DNA of 64,000 nucleotides. It comes from Cloeon dipterum (lineage: Eukaryota > Arthropoda > Insecta > Ephemeroptera > Baetidae). Positions 47,350-57,424 of this stretch are shown piece by piece. Every line of letters begins with the position of its first letter. Position 1 is the stretch's first letter. The position numbers and the translations under genes were made by a program. The notes under the pieces are model-generated. The model did not search any database. It was not told the origin of the DNA and saw only the letters and a program-made list of their open reading frames with translations. The stretch is from NCBI RefSeq assembly GCF_949628265.1, contig NC_088789.1:29505883-29569882 (forward strand), read 5' to 3'.

Positions 47350-48080
47350 TATTTCAGAGAGACCACCTGAACCTGAATGGAAGGTTCCTGAAAGGTGGCT
47401 AGGTGATTGCAGCGCCGCTCCAAAGGTGGTTTAGTTAGTAAATTCATCACGCGATCTGTGTGAAAGATGTGGAACTAAAAGTTTATATAAAACTCGTGCG
47501 AGTACGTTGCCACCCGCAACCTGGGCGGAAATTAAAACGGTCACCTCAATACTGAATTATTTTTTATCTAGAGGATTAAATAAAATTTTGTCAGAAATTG
47601 CATGATCACACACATATATTTCATAGCATTTTAAAAATTAAAATTGTTACAAATTAAAGAAATGAAAACCAGATTACCTTTGACCTTAACCGAAGAATAT
47701 TTGATTTGGCTTTACAAGAGAAAACGTAAAGTGTACACTTTTTATTTTCTTGGTTCATCGCCGCGTAGTGAAAAGAACATAATAAGACAGTTGAACTTTG
47801 TCCACTTGCTATTTTCCAGATTTAAATAAAAATATTTTCACTATTTAAATGAGTTTAAAACAATATTTTGTGATTATTTCTTTTTCGAATAATAGTCCAA
47901 AAATAAAAACTGATTTTTGCTTCTTTTTAATAAAATATGGACTAGAAACGTTTTGAATTAATTCTAGACTAAATTAGCTACAAACCATCAATTTTCACTG
48001 TACGCTTATGCAACCTGCACTATAGCAATGATTGGCGGAACAGTCTACATAAAGCGAAAAGTGACTAAAAGGTTACCGGG
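47350..48080. other. Upstream region of ZAD copy G
   Basis: Shared upstream block at 47350-47470. 47680-47790 matches 23240-23330 (edge of the ankyrin relic) and 48027-48050 carries the ATGATTGGCGGAACAG motif. No gene. Confidence 0.45.
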
Positions 48081-48088
48081 ACGATTAA

Positions 48089-48504
48089 AGTGGAATGATA
48101 GTGGGCAACAATTGAAAATTATTTAAATTGTTGGATGCCATAAACAATTGATCGATTAACAATTTGTTCAACAATTTGCAATAGTAAAAAATTACCTTCC
48201 TACAGCAAAAATTCAAATTTTGCCAATTTTCTCCCAAATTTATAGTGCTCGAAAACATTTTCTTGGCATATTTCGATTCCTCTCGTCGAGATCTGTCCAA
48301 CGGTGTATGCCACTTATTGGGGAAACTCTTGGTTTTGAAATTAAATCGGATTTCAAGTAAGGAGACAGCCACTGCCATTTGAAAAGCACGGTAACTTTCC
48401 AAAATAATACCGTGCTTCTTAGGTCAATTTAGGCTTTAATCCTAAGGGATGAGTTTATGCATTGCCAACAAGCATTTTCCAGGCTTTTGCAGTACCATTC
48501 CTCT
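48089..48504 (+). mobile_element. TTAA-flanked MITE-like element, copy 1
   Basis: Bounded by TTAA on both sides (48085-48088 and 48505-48508). Ends are inverted repeats (AGTGGAATGATAGTG and CAGTACCATTCCTCT). A copy in reverse orientation lies at 54500-54934. TTAA target duplication is typical of piggyBac-type elements. No coding capacity. Confidence 0.75.
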
Positions 48505-48508
48505 TTAA

Positions 48509-48883
48509 AAATTTGAAATTTTTAATAATTCATTATTTATTTATGATATTTAAGTAAAAACATATTCCATTGTTTAATTTAAATTTAAGTACAATTTAAT
48601 ACATTATAACAACAAAAGAAAATGTAACATAAGTACTTGTAATGCACTACGTATTTTTTGTGTGGTAAATCTTATCATTTTCTATAACTCTAATGTGCTT
48701 CAAACAATTATTTATTTGTTATATTTCTATACCAAAAACCGTTGATAATAAAGTTGGGACTTTGAACTGCATTGAAATAGCCCTCCCCTCCCTGTATCCA
48801 CTAAATGCTCGCAACTTGGTTTGATACTATAAGAGAGCGTCACAGAACGATCAAGAATTCGAAGGCAATCGGTTTTGGAAACG
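48509..48883. other. 5' region of the leucine-rich gene
   Basis: AT-rich, with the presumed promoter near 48780-48870. No TATA box that I would defend. Confidence 0.35.
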
Positions 48884-50546
48884 ATGGCTGAAAAATACGG
48901 GACGAGTTCGACTTCCCTGGAGGTCACCTCTGCAAACAGTTTATTGGAGGCGCTCGAGCTGGACAGAATCATCGCCCGCCTGAGGCCCTGCTCCTTCGAA
49001 CGGCCCTTGAATGTGTCTTCACTGGCAGGATTGTCTCGTTCCAAGCGGGAAAATTTAATAAGAAGACTTGCACGCGTCAACAGCAACGTGGAACATGAAC
49101 AAAAAATCCCGAGGTCGAGGCTAATCGAAGTAATGATGGCTTTGGTGCAGCAGCCGATCGATCGCATCGACTTCATGACCCCAACAGCGGGCGTCACCGA
49201 CCCCACATTTCAGGCTTTCATCGAAAAAGCTGCGGCCAGCAGCAGCCACTGCCTTCAAACGCTGAATTTCAATTTGATCGACACGAAATCCTGGTTCAGT
49301 CGCGTACAAGCCTCTAGGCGATTCGCAAATCTGCAGGAACTGCGAGTGCCGAGCTTTTTATTAAAAATAGAAGATTTCAACATTGTGACGTCGGAATTTC
49401 CCAATTTGGTCGTCCTCCAATGCAACCTGCACGAAACCCTGACCCCAGGGTCGGTGGAAAGAATGCTGCGGCGACTGGAAAACATCAGAAATTTCATTTT
49501 CGACGTGGTCAAAGAGGGCGAATATTTTTGGATTCCGAATTCTCGCAGCGATGACGAACGTTGCTTCCCCTACAGCCGGCTTTTGGCGCAAAACCTGCCT
49601 TTTTTATCCACCATCGGTTGTGATCTGACGAATTCCGCTCAACAACAGCGATTTTATCCTGAACGAGAAACGAGAATGTGCCACGTCCTGGACGAGCAAA
49701 TCGCAGAGTCGCTGAAGGGCGCGAGTGGGCTGAAGCACGTGGTGGTCCAGCGGCGGATGCACCCCAGACAGGCCGAGTGGCACTCTGAAAGCGCCGAATC
49801 TCTCTGCGTCGTCGGCCTGCTCAGCGAAGACGAGTGGAAGCCGCTTAACAGGCTGAGAAAAATCAAGTTTCTCTACACAATCGACTGCTGCCCCGCTGGC
49901 AAAATGGCGACCAGGGGGCTGGCCACCCTGCAACATTGCGAACACATTCAAAAGTATTTGATAAGAGAAGACGCGGCGCCGGATATTCGTCTTTTCATGA
50001 CACTCAACCCTCTCCCTGTTGTGTTGGATGGAATCGTGGAATTACACTTCTTTGATTTGCCAGAAAATCTGAACAGAATTGTCGAAGTGATGACTGCGCC
50101 GAATTTAGAAAGAATCCACATCTCGTTTAAAAACCTGCAAGAGTCCAGTTTTAAATGCTTGAAGGACGCCACGAGAGTTTTGCAATTTAGACACGATGTT
50201 GCTCCACGGCTCAAGATTTTTTTAGGTATAAATTTAATGATAGGAATGTAAAGAATTATTTTTATTCGTTTATTGCAGTTCAGATATTTGGTCGATTTGA
50301 TCCTGCTGATGAAGATGTGTTGGCCGATTTTTTTGGAGTCATCTGCAATAAAGGGAGGGCCCTTAAAAAGTTCCAGGTCTTGGACTTGAATTCCCCCAAG
50401 CCACTGCCAGCAACAGATCAACGGTACTAAATTAATTATTTTCTTATTATGTCTGTTTTCACGCTGGTTTTTGCTGTCTAGTGAAATTTTGCTCATTATA
50501 TTGCCATTTATTTTTTTTTTGCAGTTTAAGCCCAAGGCAAATTTGA
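48884..50546 (+). CDS. Leucine-rich, F-box/LRR-like protein (502 aa)
   Basis: Three exons 48884-50225, 50279-50423 and 50525-50546, in frame, start MAEKYGTSS (the open frame extends upstream only to a TTG). I see irregular leucine-rich stretches, not a clean repeat: LQTLNFNLIDTKSW, NLQELRVPSFLL, FPNLVVLQCNL, GIVELHFFDL, NLERIHISFKNL, LKKFQVLDL. That pattern is common in F-box/LRR substrate receptors, and the region LEALELDRIIARL could stand where an F-box sits, but I cannot confirm one. If so, it would recruit targets to ubiquitin ligases. If exon 2 is not spliced at 50423 the protein ends three codons later at 50430. Codon use is GC-richer than the array. Confidence 0.7.
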
Positions 50547-50602
50547 GAGGGAACTTCAAGAAATGCGCTGGCAGACTTTTTGATGGGCTTCATCTATTAT
50601 AT

Positions 50603-50608
50603 AATAAA
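50603..50608 (+). terminator. Polyadenylation signal of the leucine-rich gene
   Basis: AATAAA about 57 bp after the stop. Confidence 0.5.
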
Positions 50609-50609
50609 T

Positions 50610-51230
50610 TTTGAATTTGTTTGGTGAAAAACTGTAGTTCAAGGAAACAACATAATAAAGGCCATTTGATGTAAAAACAAAATTAATAAAATTCGTTTCT
50701 GGGTAATTTCCATATTTTTACTTAAAGCGTTTTAATTAAATTATAATTACAACAATACGCATAATAAAGCAAGCAATTTTTTGTTTTTTATTTCAATAGA
50801 GAACAAAATTAAAAAATGAATGAAATGCTGAGGTACTTGGGAGATTAAGTTAAAGATGAAGAGCTGAATATTTTAATCGTATGTTAATTTTAAAACCGAA
50901 ATTAATTAACTAGAAAATAAAAATTCATGATCACCACGTTTGCTATCGTTGAATCTAAATTAATTCTACGCGAGATTTATAAATTTTACTAATATTGATT
51001 AAAATTTTTCTAATTATTTTTTCTTTTAATAAAAATTTGGAATAATATTATTACATCTGGTAAAGCACAGTGATTAAATTAAATTAATTTTTTAATTATA
51101 AAAGTTTTGTACTTTAATACCATTGAATTTAATGTTTATTAAAAGAGGAATCATTTTGCCTCGTGCTTAAAGGGTTATGGCATATTATTTAACAAATAAA
51201 AGCAAACAAAACGCAGTACAAATATTTTAT
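50610..51230. other. Intergenic, no gene seen
   Basis: Strongly AT-rich sequence between convergent 3' ends of the leucine-rich gene and ankyrin gene 2. Confidence 0.5.
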
Positions 51231-51232
51231 GT

Positions 51233-51238
51233 TTTATT
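51233..51238 (-). terminator. Polyadenylation signal of ankyrin gene 2
   Basis: Minus-strand AATAAA only about 22 bp beyond the stop at 51260, implying a very short 3' UTR. Confidence 0.5.
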
Positions 51239-51259
51239 TAAACAAATAAACGACAACAT

Positions 51260-53104
51260 TTATGGTGATGAAAATGCTCGTAACGAACGGAAGAAAGACT
51301 TAAGTTTCCAGTTTTCGAACGAAATATAGGACTGCGCCGTGCGATCAAAAGAATCTTTCGCGTTGAAGTCGATTCCTTGCTCGACCAAAAACTTGCAGAA
51401 CTCGAGATGCCCCCAAATTGCCGCGACGTGCAATGCGGTCATTCCGTAATTGCCCAATTCGTTGATCATGTCTTTGTTCTTCTCGAGGACGAAACTGGCG
51501 CTGAGCAGTTTTTTTCGAGTGGCGCAAAAGTGCAGGAGGCTGTTTTGTGCCAACTTGACATTTAAGTCCGCGCCGGCCCGCAGCAACTCGTCAGCGCCGA
51601 CCAAATTTTCTTCGTCCAGGGCACAGTGCAGGGGGGTTTCGAGACATCTGTTTCTTTGGTGCACGTCCACCCTTGTCTCGGTGGCAAAGTACTCAATAAG
51701 TCCCACCCCGTATCTTTCGTTGCCCACGGCGAAGTGCAAAACACTGTTGCTCTGTTCAGGGCTGAGAGTGTGAGGGTTGAGGTCCGCCACTTCGCACAGG
51801 AATAGGCACATTTCTTTGTCCGCGTGCTTCGCGGCCAAGTGAAGAGCGTTTTCCCCCGAAAGCGTTAGCTGCTTGGCCAGTTCTGGGTCCTTGAGAAACA
51901 ACAATTTTACGCTTTTTAATTTATTTTCAATCACACAATGGTGCAGCAGGTTGAAGTGGCCTGATTTTACTCTAAAGTCGGCTTCGTATTTGATCATCTC
52001 CTCAGCGACCTCAATATTTTGGTTAATCAGAGCGACGTGAAGAGGGGTGTAGAGAAACTTGTCCATTTTGTTCAAATCCAACCCCAAGCCTACGAAGAAA
52101 GCGACGAGTTGTTTTCCGTAGAATTTGTTGCAGCCGACGTAATGGAGAGCCGAGGTTTTCCTAACTCGGACCAAAGTCTTGGCGTCGACGCCCTCTTCAA
52201 TTAGCCAGTGGCACATTGCCATGTCCGCGGACTCAGCTGCGATGTGAAGAGCGTTTCGGCCACTGTAGTCGAGCTGTTTTACCAGGGAGTTGTCCCTGCT
52301 GTGCACAAACCTTACGCTTTTGAGTTTATTTCTCTTGACGCAGTAGTGCAAAAGGTTCGTGCCGCACCTCTCCACTTTGACTCCAAAGTCCAGCAACTGC
52401 TGCGCCAATTCAAGGTTTCCTGCCGAAAGGGCCAGGTGTAGGGGCGTCTCGCTCAAACTGTTTTTGGCGTAAACGTCCAATTTCAAGCGGAAGACCAAGT
52501 ACCTGACAATTTCTCTCCCATAATTAACGTTCAGCACAGCGCAGTGCAGTGCAGTCATTTTGAGTGCGTTCACAGATCTTACGTCGACGCCTTGTTTGAC
52601 GATCCACTCGCACATTTCCAGGTCCGCAAACTCGGCCGCAAGGTGGAGGGCATTATTACCTTTTGCGTCCCGTTGTTTGATCAATTCAGGATCGATTGCG
52701 TGCATAAGTTGAGCCATAGTTAAATTGTTTCGTGTTACAAAGAAGAGCAGCAGGTTTGTTTCCCCATTTTGAAGCCTCAAAATATTCCTGGCGAGGCTAA
52801 AGTCTCCTGCCCTGATGGCGTAAAGGACTGGATCCTCGCCGTCAACGTCCTTTGCTTCTGATAAATCGAGTCCTTGGCCCAGGAAGTGCGAAATAATTTC
52901 CAGTCCGTGTCTCATATTCACGGCAGCGAAGTGAAAAAGCGATAGGCCCAAATCTGTGGTCGCTTCGGGGTCTTGGCCTGCCTCCACGAGCTCCAAGCAC
53001 CTTTTTAGGTCTTCGGATCTGGCCGCAATCATTAAAGGAGTAGCACCCAACTTTATCTTCTCGATGAAGCGATCCAAGTCTTTCTCACCCGTGAATGAAT
53101 TCAT
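51260..53104 (-). CDS. Ankyrin-repeat protein 2 (614 aa)
   Basis: One coding exon. The first true ATG is 53104 (MNSFTGEKDL). The acceptor TTGCAG lies just upstream, and a GTAAGT donor at 53160 marks a 54-bp intron in the 5' UTR. Residues ~20-600 are ankyrin repeats arranged as four-repeat super-units of about 135 residues. Successive unit starts are NNALHLAAEFADL, RNALHIAAESADM, ENALHLAAKHADK and MTALHVAAIWGHL. Within each unit the fourth repeat is degenerate (LLHYCVKRNKLKSVRFVH type). It is the most regular of the three ankyrin genes and lacks the basic tail of protein 1. The product is presumably an intracellular binding scaffold; partner unknown. Confidence 0.88.
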   Translation of the reverse strand: MNSFTGEKDLDRFIEKIKLGATPLMIAARSEDLKRCLELVEAGQDPEATTDLGLSLFHFAAVNMRHGLEIISHFLGQGLDLSEAKDVDGEDPVLYAIRAGDFSLARNILRLQNGETNLLLFFVTRNNLTMAQLMHAIDPELIKQRDAKGNNALHLAAEFADLEMCEWIVKQGVDVRSVNALKMTALHCAVLNVNYGREIVRYLVFRLKLDVYAKNSLSETPLHLALSAGNLELAQQLLDFGVKVERCGTNLLHYCVKRNKLKSVRFVHSRDNSLVKQLDYSGRNALHIAAESADMAMCHWLIEEGVDAKTLVRVRKTSALHYVGCNKFYGKQLVAFFVGLGLDLNKMDKFLYTPLHVALINQNIEVAEEMIKYEADFRVKSGHFNLLHHCVIENKLKSVKLLFLKDPELAKQLTLSGENALHLAAKHADKEMCLFLCEVADLNPHTLSPEQSNSVLHFAVGNERYGVGLIEYFATETRVDVHQRNRCLETPLHCALDEENLVGADELLRAGADLNVKLAQNSLLHFCATRKKLLSASFVLEKNKDMINELGNYGMTALHVAAIWGHLEFCKFLVEQGIDFNAKDSFDRTAQSYISFENWKLKSFFRSLRAFSSP

Positions 53105-53106
53105 TT

Positions 53107-53160
53107 TCTGCAAGGAAATTTTAGATTTACCTAATTGTAGAAAAAGTGTTTATGACTTAC
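53107..53160 (-). other. 5' UTR intron of ankyrin gene 2
   Basis: GTAAGT at 53160 on the minus strand, a pyrimidine-rich end and TTGCAG at 53107, three bases before the ATG. 54 bp, within the size range of other introns here. Confidence 0.5.
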
Positions 53161-53972
53161 AAGTTTTGAATACTTTTATTGCCTCCAATGGCTCCGACAG
53201 TCGTCTCTTTCTTCGTTCTCTCAGTTGAATGGCAACAAGAGAGTGAGAAGAGGCAGTAAATATATTTCTATTTATTGGTGTTTGGTAAACAAAAACATTA
53301 AATAAATTGAGTTTGCGCATTCGGTTGCAAACAGGGGATTTGTGTTTTTCATTTTACAATCCAATTTTAACTAGGGTGAATTTAAAAAAGAACTTTCTCT
53401 TGGGTCGTCGCTGAGATTTAGAATTGTTTGCGCTAAAGTCGCGTCATTTCTCGTTGTTTTGTTTTGGAGTTGGTGACCCTTAGAGAAATTTAGCCCTTAC
53501 CTTTTCCAACTCACCATTGATATTTTGTTGTTGAATTTTTCCACTCGAGTAACATGTTTTTAATAATTAATTATATTAATTAAATCAAATTATTATTATC
53601 TCTATCATTTATTCAACAAGAAATATATTAAGGAAATGGATATCCTCGTTTTCAAAACTTTAAAAATACAGTTTAAATAATTAGACATGCGTGATTTAAT
53701 TTAAAATAAATTTATTCCATTTATTTTGTTGTAAAAAATTTTACAAAGCACTTAACAAATAACATTTCAGTCAGGAAAATTTACAAATAAATCACTCCTG
53801 CACAATTTGCGAAGTAGGTTCCGGTTTTCTGGCTGATAATTAAACAGTCTATGGTTATCTGATTAATTAATTAAAATCCTCGGATGCTGAAGACGAAGCA
53901 CAATAATTCGTTGGTTGGAATTGCACTTTTGCAGTTTTAACTCACTAACTGTTGGATGAATCGTTGAATCTC
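53161..53972. other. Intergenic region
   Basis: Presumed promoter of ankyrin gene 2 (53161-53300), then AT-rich sequence that includes the 3' flank of the orphan gene. No other gene. Confidence 0.4.
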
Positions 53973-54299
53973 TCAGGGGTAGTGTTCGTAGAAATGATCT
54001 GTCCCTCTCGGTGCCCATTGGTACTCTTGAGGCGCTGGCTGAATGACGTACCAGCAGTTCGTCGCGTAATTCATTTCAAACTGCATCGTATTGGTTATGA
54101 GAGTGTCGATTACCAGCTGTGTCCATTGGCGTCGGGTTAAGTGCACAAACGCAGGCAATTCTGTCCGGTGATAGGTCATCATGTGGTCCCTGAGTTCCTC
54201 GTGGGACATTTCCCTCCTGGCAGAATTCTCGATTGCGGCTTTGATCAAGCCGGCGACGTACTCCCGAGTTTCCTGTGGCCAAAAATTTTGTGAACTCAT
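53973..54299 (-). CDS. Orphan protein of 108 aa
   Basis: A single open frame from ATG (MSSQNFWPQETREYVAG) to TAA. Composition is protein-like with many aromatics and a hydrophobic helix (AGLIKAAIENSARREM), followed by LTRRQWTQLVIDTLI and a tail rich in Tyr and Pro (WYVIQPAPQEYQW). The helix pattern could fit a small winged-helix or three-helix domain, but I recognise no family. It sits between the divergent ankyrin genes 2 and 3. No intron is needed. A TTTATT (minus AATAAA) lies downstream at about 53711. Confidence 0.5.
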   Translation of the reverse strand: MSSQNFWPQETREYVAGLIKAAIENSARREMSHEELRDHMMTYHRTELPAFVHLTRRQWTQLVIDTLITNTMQFEMNYATNCWYVIQPAPQEYQWAPRGTDHFYEHYP

Positions 54300-54499
54300 G
54301 TTGACGCGTTGTTGAACCTCGGAACGTGTTCTGTCAAATGCTCTTTTCCACTTTCACCTTTATAGAGACATCAGCGCCACATTTATGGTGTTTTTGTCTG
54401 ATTTATAGATATTATTTTGAGAATCTTATTATTATATTGTGGGTACTTGGAGCCGTGACTGAAATAATGCGTCTTTTGGTAGTGAGCGTCTTTTATTAA
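54300..54499. other. Upstream of the orphan gene, then relic of the array spacer
   Basis: 54430-54499 (GAGCCGTGACTGAAATAATGCG) matches 19710-19770 and 37630-37690, so spacer of the zinc-finger array also reached this side. Confidence 0.45.
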
Positions 54500-54934
54500 A
54501 GAGGAATGATACTGGAAAAGCCTGGAAAATGCTTGTTGCCAATGCATAAACTCGTCCCTTAGGATTCAGTTAAAGCCTAAATTGACCTAAGGAGCGCTGT
54601 AATTTTTTGAGCAAATTGGCTGGAAAGTTAGCGTGCTTTTCAAATGGTAATGGCTGTCTCCTTACTTGAAATCCGATTTAATTTCAAAACCAAGAGTTTC
54701 CCCAATAAGTGGCATACACCGTTGGACAGATCTCGACGAGAGGAATCGGAATATGCCAAGAAAATATGTTCAAGCACTGCAAATTTTGGAGAAAATTGGC
54801 AAAATTTGAATTTTTACTTTTGAAAGGTCATTTTTTACTATTGCAAATTCGTTGAACAAATTTTTTATCTGTCAATTGTTTAAGGCATCCAACAATTTAA
54901 ATAATTTTCAATTGTTGCCCAGTATCATTCCACT
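54500..54934 (-). mobile_element. TTAA-flanked MITE-like element, copy 2 (inverted)
   Basis: Reverse-orientation copy of 48089-48504, bounded by TTAA at 54496-54499 and 54935-54938, with ends AGAGGAATGATACTG and CAGTATCATTCCACT. The surrounding spacer sequence exists without the insertion at about 19765-19780 and 37690-37705, giving an empty site with a single TTAA. Confidence 0.78.
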
Positions 54935-54938
54935 TTAA

Positions 54939-55588
54939 AGTCTCGTGGCTGAAGTATTAGTAATCAAGACTGTGAAATTACATTAATAATTAAACCTCAA
55001 TTCAATAAAACAATTATAACAATGAAAATATCACATTCGAAATACAAACAATTATGACACTTACCCCGTAGTGCGGGTCTTATAAGAAATATACATATAG
55101 TTTTTATGGAATTTTCTCGCGCCTAATCTCATCCTAGCCGGAGAGAGATGTGTTGCGACTGCTGTCGTGCGAGGCTTAAGGTGCAGTAAGGGTTCAATGC
55201 TTGTCGCACACCTTTGCACTGCCACCTGGCGATACAGGTTAAATGCAGATTAGGAAAGTAGTGGCGAGAAGGCGCCAAAATATTCAAATTTCTTGAATTT
55301 ATTTAATTTATGCACCGTTCCTAGTTTAATATGAAAATATTTACACCTTTCATACGCAAACATGTTTACAGTACAAAGAGCAAATCGGACAAATATTATA
55401 TATTTAAACAACATTTTCTAAAACGACGGCAAAGATCTGCCTCTTCTGAAATAATGTGTTAATTTCCACTCATCTCTTATTGGATATAGACGCAGAATAA
55501 GAGGAAAGTTATTTAGCGGAAGGTATATAACTTAAGATTATTTAATTTAGAATAAATTTTGTAATGTAGAAACCATTTTGTGAAGAAA
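54939..55588. other. Array-spacer relic and 5' region of ankyrin gene 3
   Basis: 54939-55145 matches 19780-19870 in pieces (GTCTCGTGGCTGAAG, TCTCATCCTAGCC). A possible 5' UTR intron runs from GTATAT at 55523 to AAG at 55585, matching the intron position of ankyrin gene 2. Confidence 0.4.
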
Positions 55589-57424
55589 ATGAACTCGTTC
55601 ATGAGCGTGCCGGACACAAGCCGCTTCATCGAAAAGACAACTGAAGACCTGACCCTTCTGATGCTCGCAGCCAGGGATGAGAACCTGGAAAGCTGCCTCG
55701 CAATCCTGAAAAGTGGAGAAAGTGCTGAGGCACGGACAAAATTCGGCTTGACGCCTCTTCACTTCGCGGCCTTGAACAAGGAGAACGGAGTCGAAATCGT
55801 CTGGCACTTCGCAAACCAAGAGAAACTAGACGTGAAGGAAAAGGACGAGGACGGAGAGGAAGCCATTTTCTACGCAGTAAGGAAGGGAAACTTCAGGGTG
55901 GCGCAGGTGCTGCTCGAACTGCGAGAAGAGGAAAACAAAAATCTCTTGCATTTTTTTATAACTCAAAATAGATCTGACGTCGCTCAGATAATTCACGAGT
56001 GGAACCCGAATTTAATTAAGGAGGTTGATTCAGTTAAGAGAAACGCCCTCCACCTGGCAGCCCAGTTCGCCGACCTGAGTGCCTGCAAGTGGATCATCGC
56101 CGAGGGCATTGACGTAGCGTCAACGAGCATTTTTGGGACTGCCTTGCACCGCGCTCCGTTAAATAAAAACCACGGAATAGAATTAGTTCGGTTTTTCGTG
56201 TCAAAGAAGCTCAAGTTGAATGAAAAATCAGAGTTCGGATCTGTGCCTTTGGATTCTGCTCTTGCAGCGGAAAATATTGACATTGCTCGCGAGTTGCTGA
56301 GACTCGGCGCTTCTCTGCACATAAAGGGCCACAATTTTTTGCTGAATTGCGTATTAGTTAACAAGCTGAATTGCGTGAAATTCCTTCACGAATTAGATGA
56401 AACACTGATTAGAGGCAAAGACGCGAAAGGGCGAGACGCACTTCACATAGCGGCGGAGGATGCTGATCTAGAGATGTGCCAATGGCTCGTGGAAAACGGC
56501 GTCCCAGTGGATTCTTTGAATGGAGAACGTGAAACCTCAGTTTTGCATCACGTCGGCCTCAATGCGAAGCACGGAACTCAACTAGTTCAATATTTTTTCT
56601 ATTTGGGGCTTGACATCAACAAGCACGACAAATATTACTGCTTTCCTTTGAATTACGCTTTGAGAAACCAATATTTTGACGTGGCACAGGAAATGCTGAA
56701 ATATGGCGCCGATTTCTACGCGCGAAACTACAACATGAACATTTTCCACGCCTGCATACTGGAGAACAATTTAGAAGGCGTTAAATTCGTGTTCTCGAAG
56801 GACCCAGAAATAATTTTTTCACTCGCGGATGAAGACTTGAATGCCCTTCACTTCGCAGCGAATCACGCCGATTTGAAAATGTGCGAGTGGCTGTGCGAAA
56901 AGAACGTCGACGCGCTGGCCCTGAATCATGATGAGCGGGGAAACACGGTTCTTCACTTCGCCGCAAAGAACAAAATGTTTGGAAAATCGCTCGTCCCTTT
57001 TTTCGTTTCCAAGGGGGTGAATGTGAATTTGAAAAACAATAACTCACACTCGGCCTTTTGCGTTGCCCTCCACACGGAAAACATCGCCGCTGCTGAGGAA
57101 TTGCTGAAGGCCGGCGCAGACATGGATATCAATCTGGAGAGCGGCGACACTAACGCCCTGCACTTCTGCACTCGTAATAATAAACTGCTGAGTGCCAAAT
57201 TCGTGGTTGGATTAAATAAACAGCTGATCAAGGAGGACTTTCAAGGCATCACTATCCTTCACGTGGCGGCGCAAACGGCGGATTTGCAGTTTTGCAAATT
57301 TCTGGTCGAAAATGGGGCCGATGTTCATGCCAAAGACTTTCTTGGTCGTTCGGTTTTGGTTTATGTTCCGCGAAAACAAAAGGAAAAGAGAAACTACTTC
57401 CTCTCCCTGGGAGTCAGATGTTAA
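55589..57424 (+). CDS. Ankyrin-repeat protein 3 (611 aa, intronless coding region)
   Basis: Start ATG at 55589 (MNSFMSVPD); the frame is open nine bases further but only from a GTG. Like protein 2 it begins MNSF and has RFIEK before the first repeat, yet internally it is closer to protein 1: both have FGTALHRAPLNKNHGIE and the same order of degenerate units. Ankyrin repeats fill residues ~20-600 as four-repeat super-units (RNALHLAAQFADL, RDALHIAAEDADL, LNALHFAANHADL, ITILHVAAQTADL). It ends with RKQKEKRNYFLSLGVRC, without the basic tail of protein 1. It is divergent to ankyrin gene 2. An ATTAAA lies about 45 bp after the stop. Confidence 0.88.
   Translation: MNSFMSVPDTSRFIEKTTEDLTLLMLAARDENLESCLAILKSGESAEARTKFGLTPLHFAALNKENGVEIVWHFANQEKLDVKEKDEDGEEAIFYAVRKGNFRVAQVLLELREEENKNLLHFFITQNRSDVAQIIHEWNPNLIKEVDSVKRNALHLAAQFADLSACKWIIAEGIDVASTSIFGTALHRAPLNKNHGIELVRFFVSKKLKLNEKSEFGSVPLDSALAAENIDIARELLRLGASLHIKGHNFLLNCVLVNKLNCVKFLHELDETLIRGKDAKGRDALHIAAEDADLEMCQWLVENGVPVDSLNGERETSVLHHVGLNAKHGTQLVQYFFYLGLDINKHDKYYCFPLNYALRNQYFDVAQEMLKYGADFYARNYNMNIFHACILENNLEGVKFVFSKDPEIIFSLADEDLNALHFAANHADLKMCEWLCEKNVDALALNHDERGNTVLHFAAKNKMFGKSLVPFFVSKGVNVNLKNNNSHSAFCVALHTENIAAAEELLKAGADMDINLESGDTNALHFCTRNNKLLSAKFVVGLNKQLIKEDFQGITILHVAAQTADLQFCKFLVENGADVHAKDFLGRSVLVYVPRKQKEKRNYFLSLGVRC

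Noticed and set aside
49948..50559. 203-codon minus-strand ORF
   Set aside because: Antisense to the leucine-rich gene and crossing its intron; no domain.
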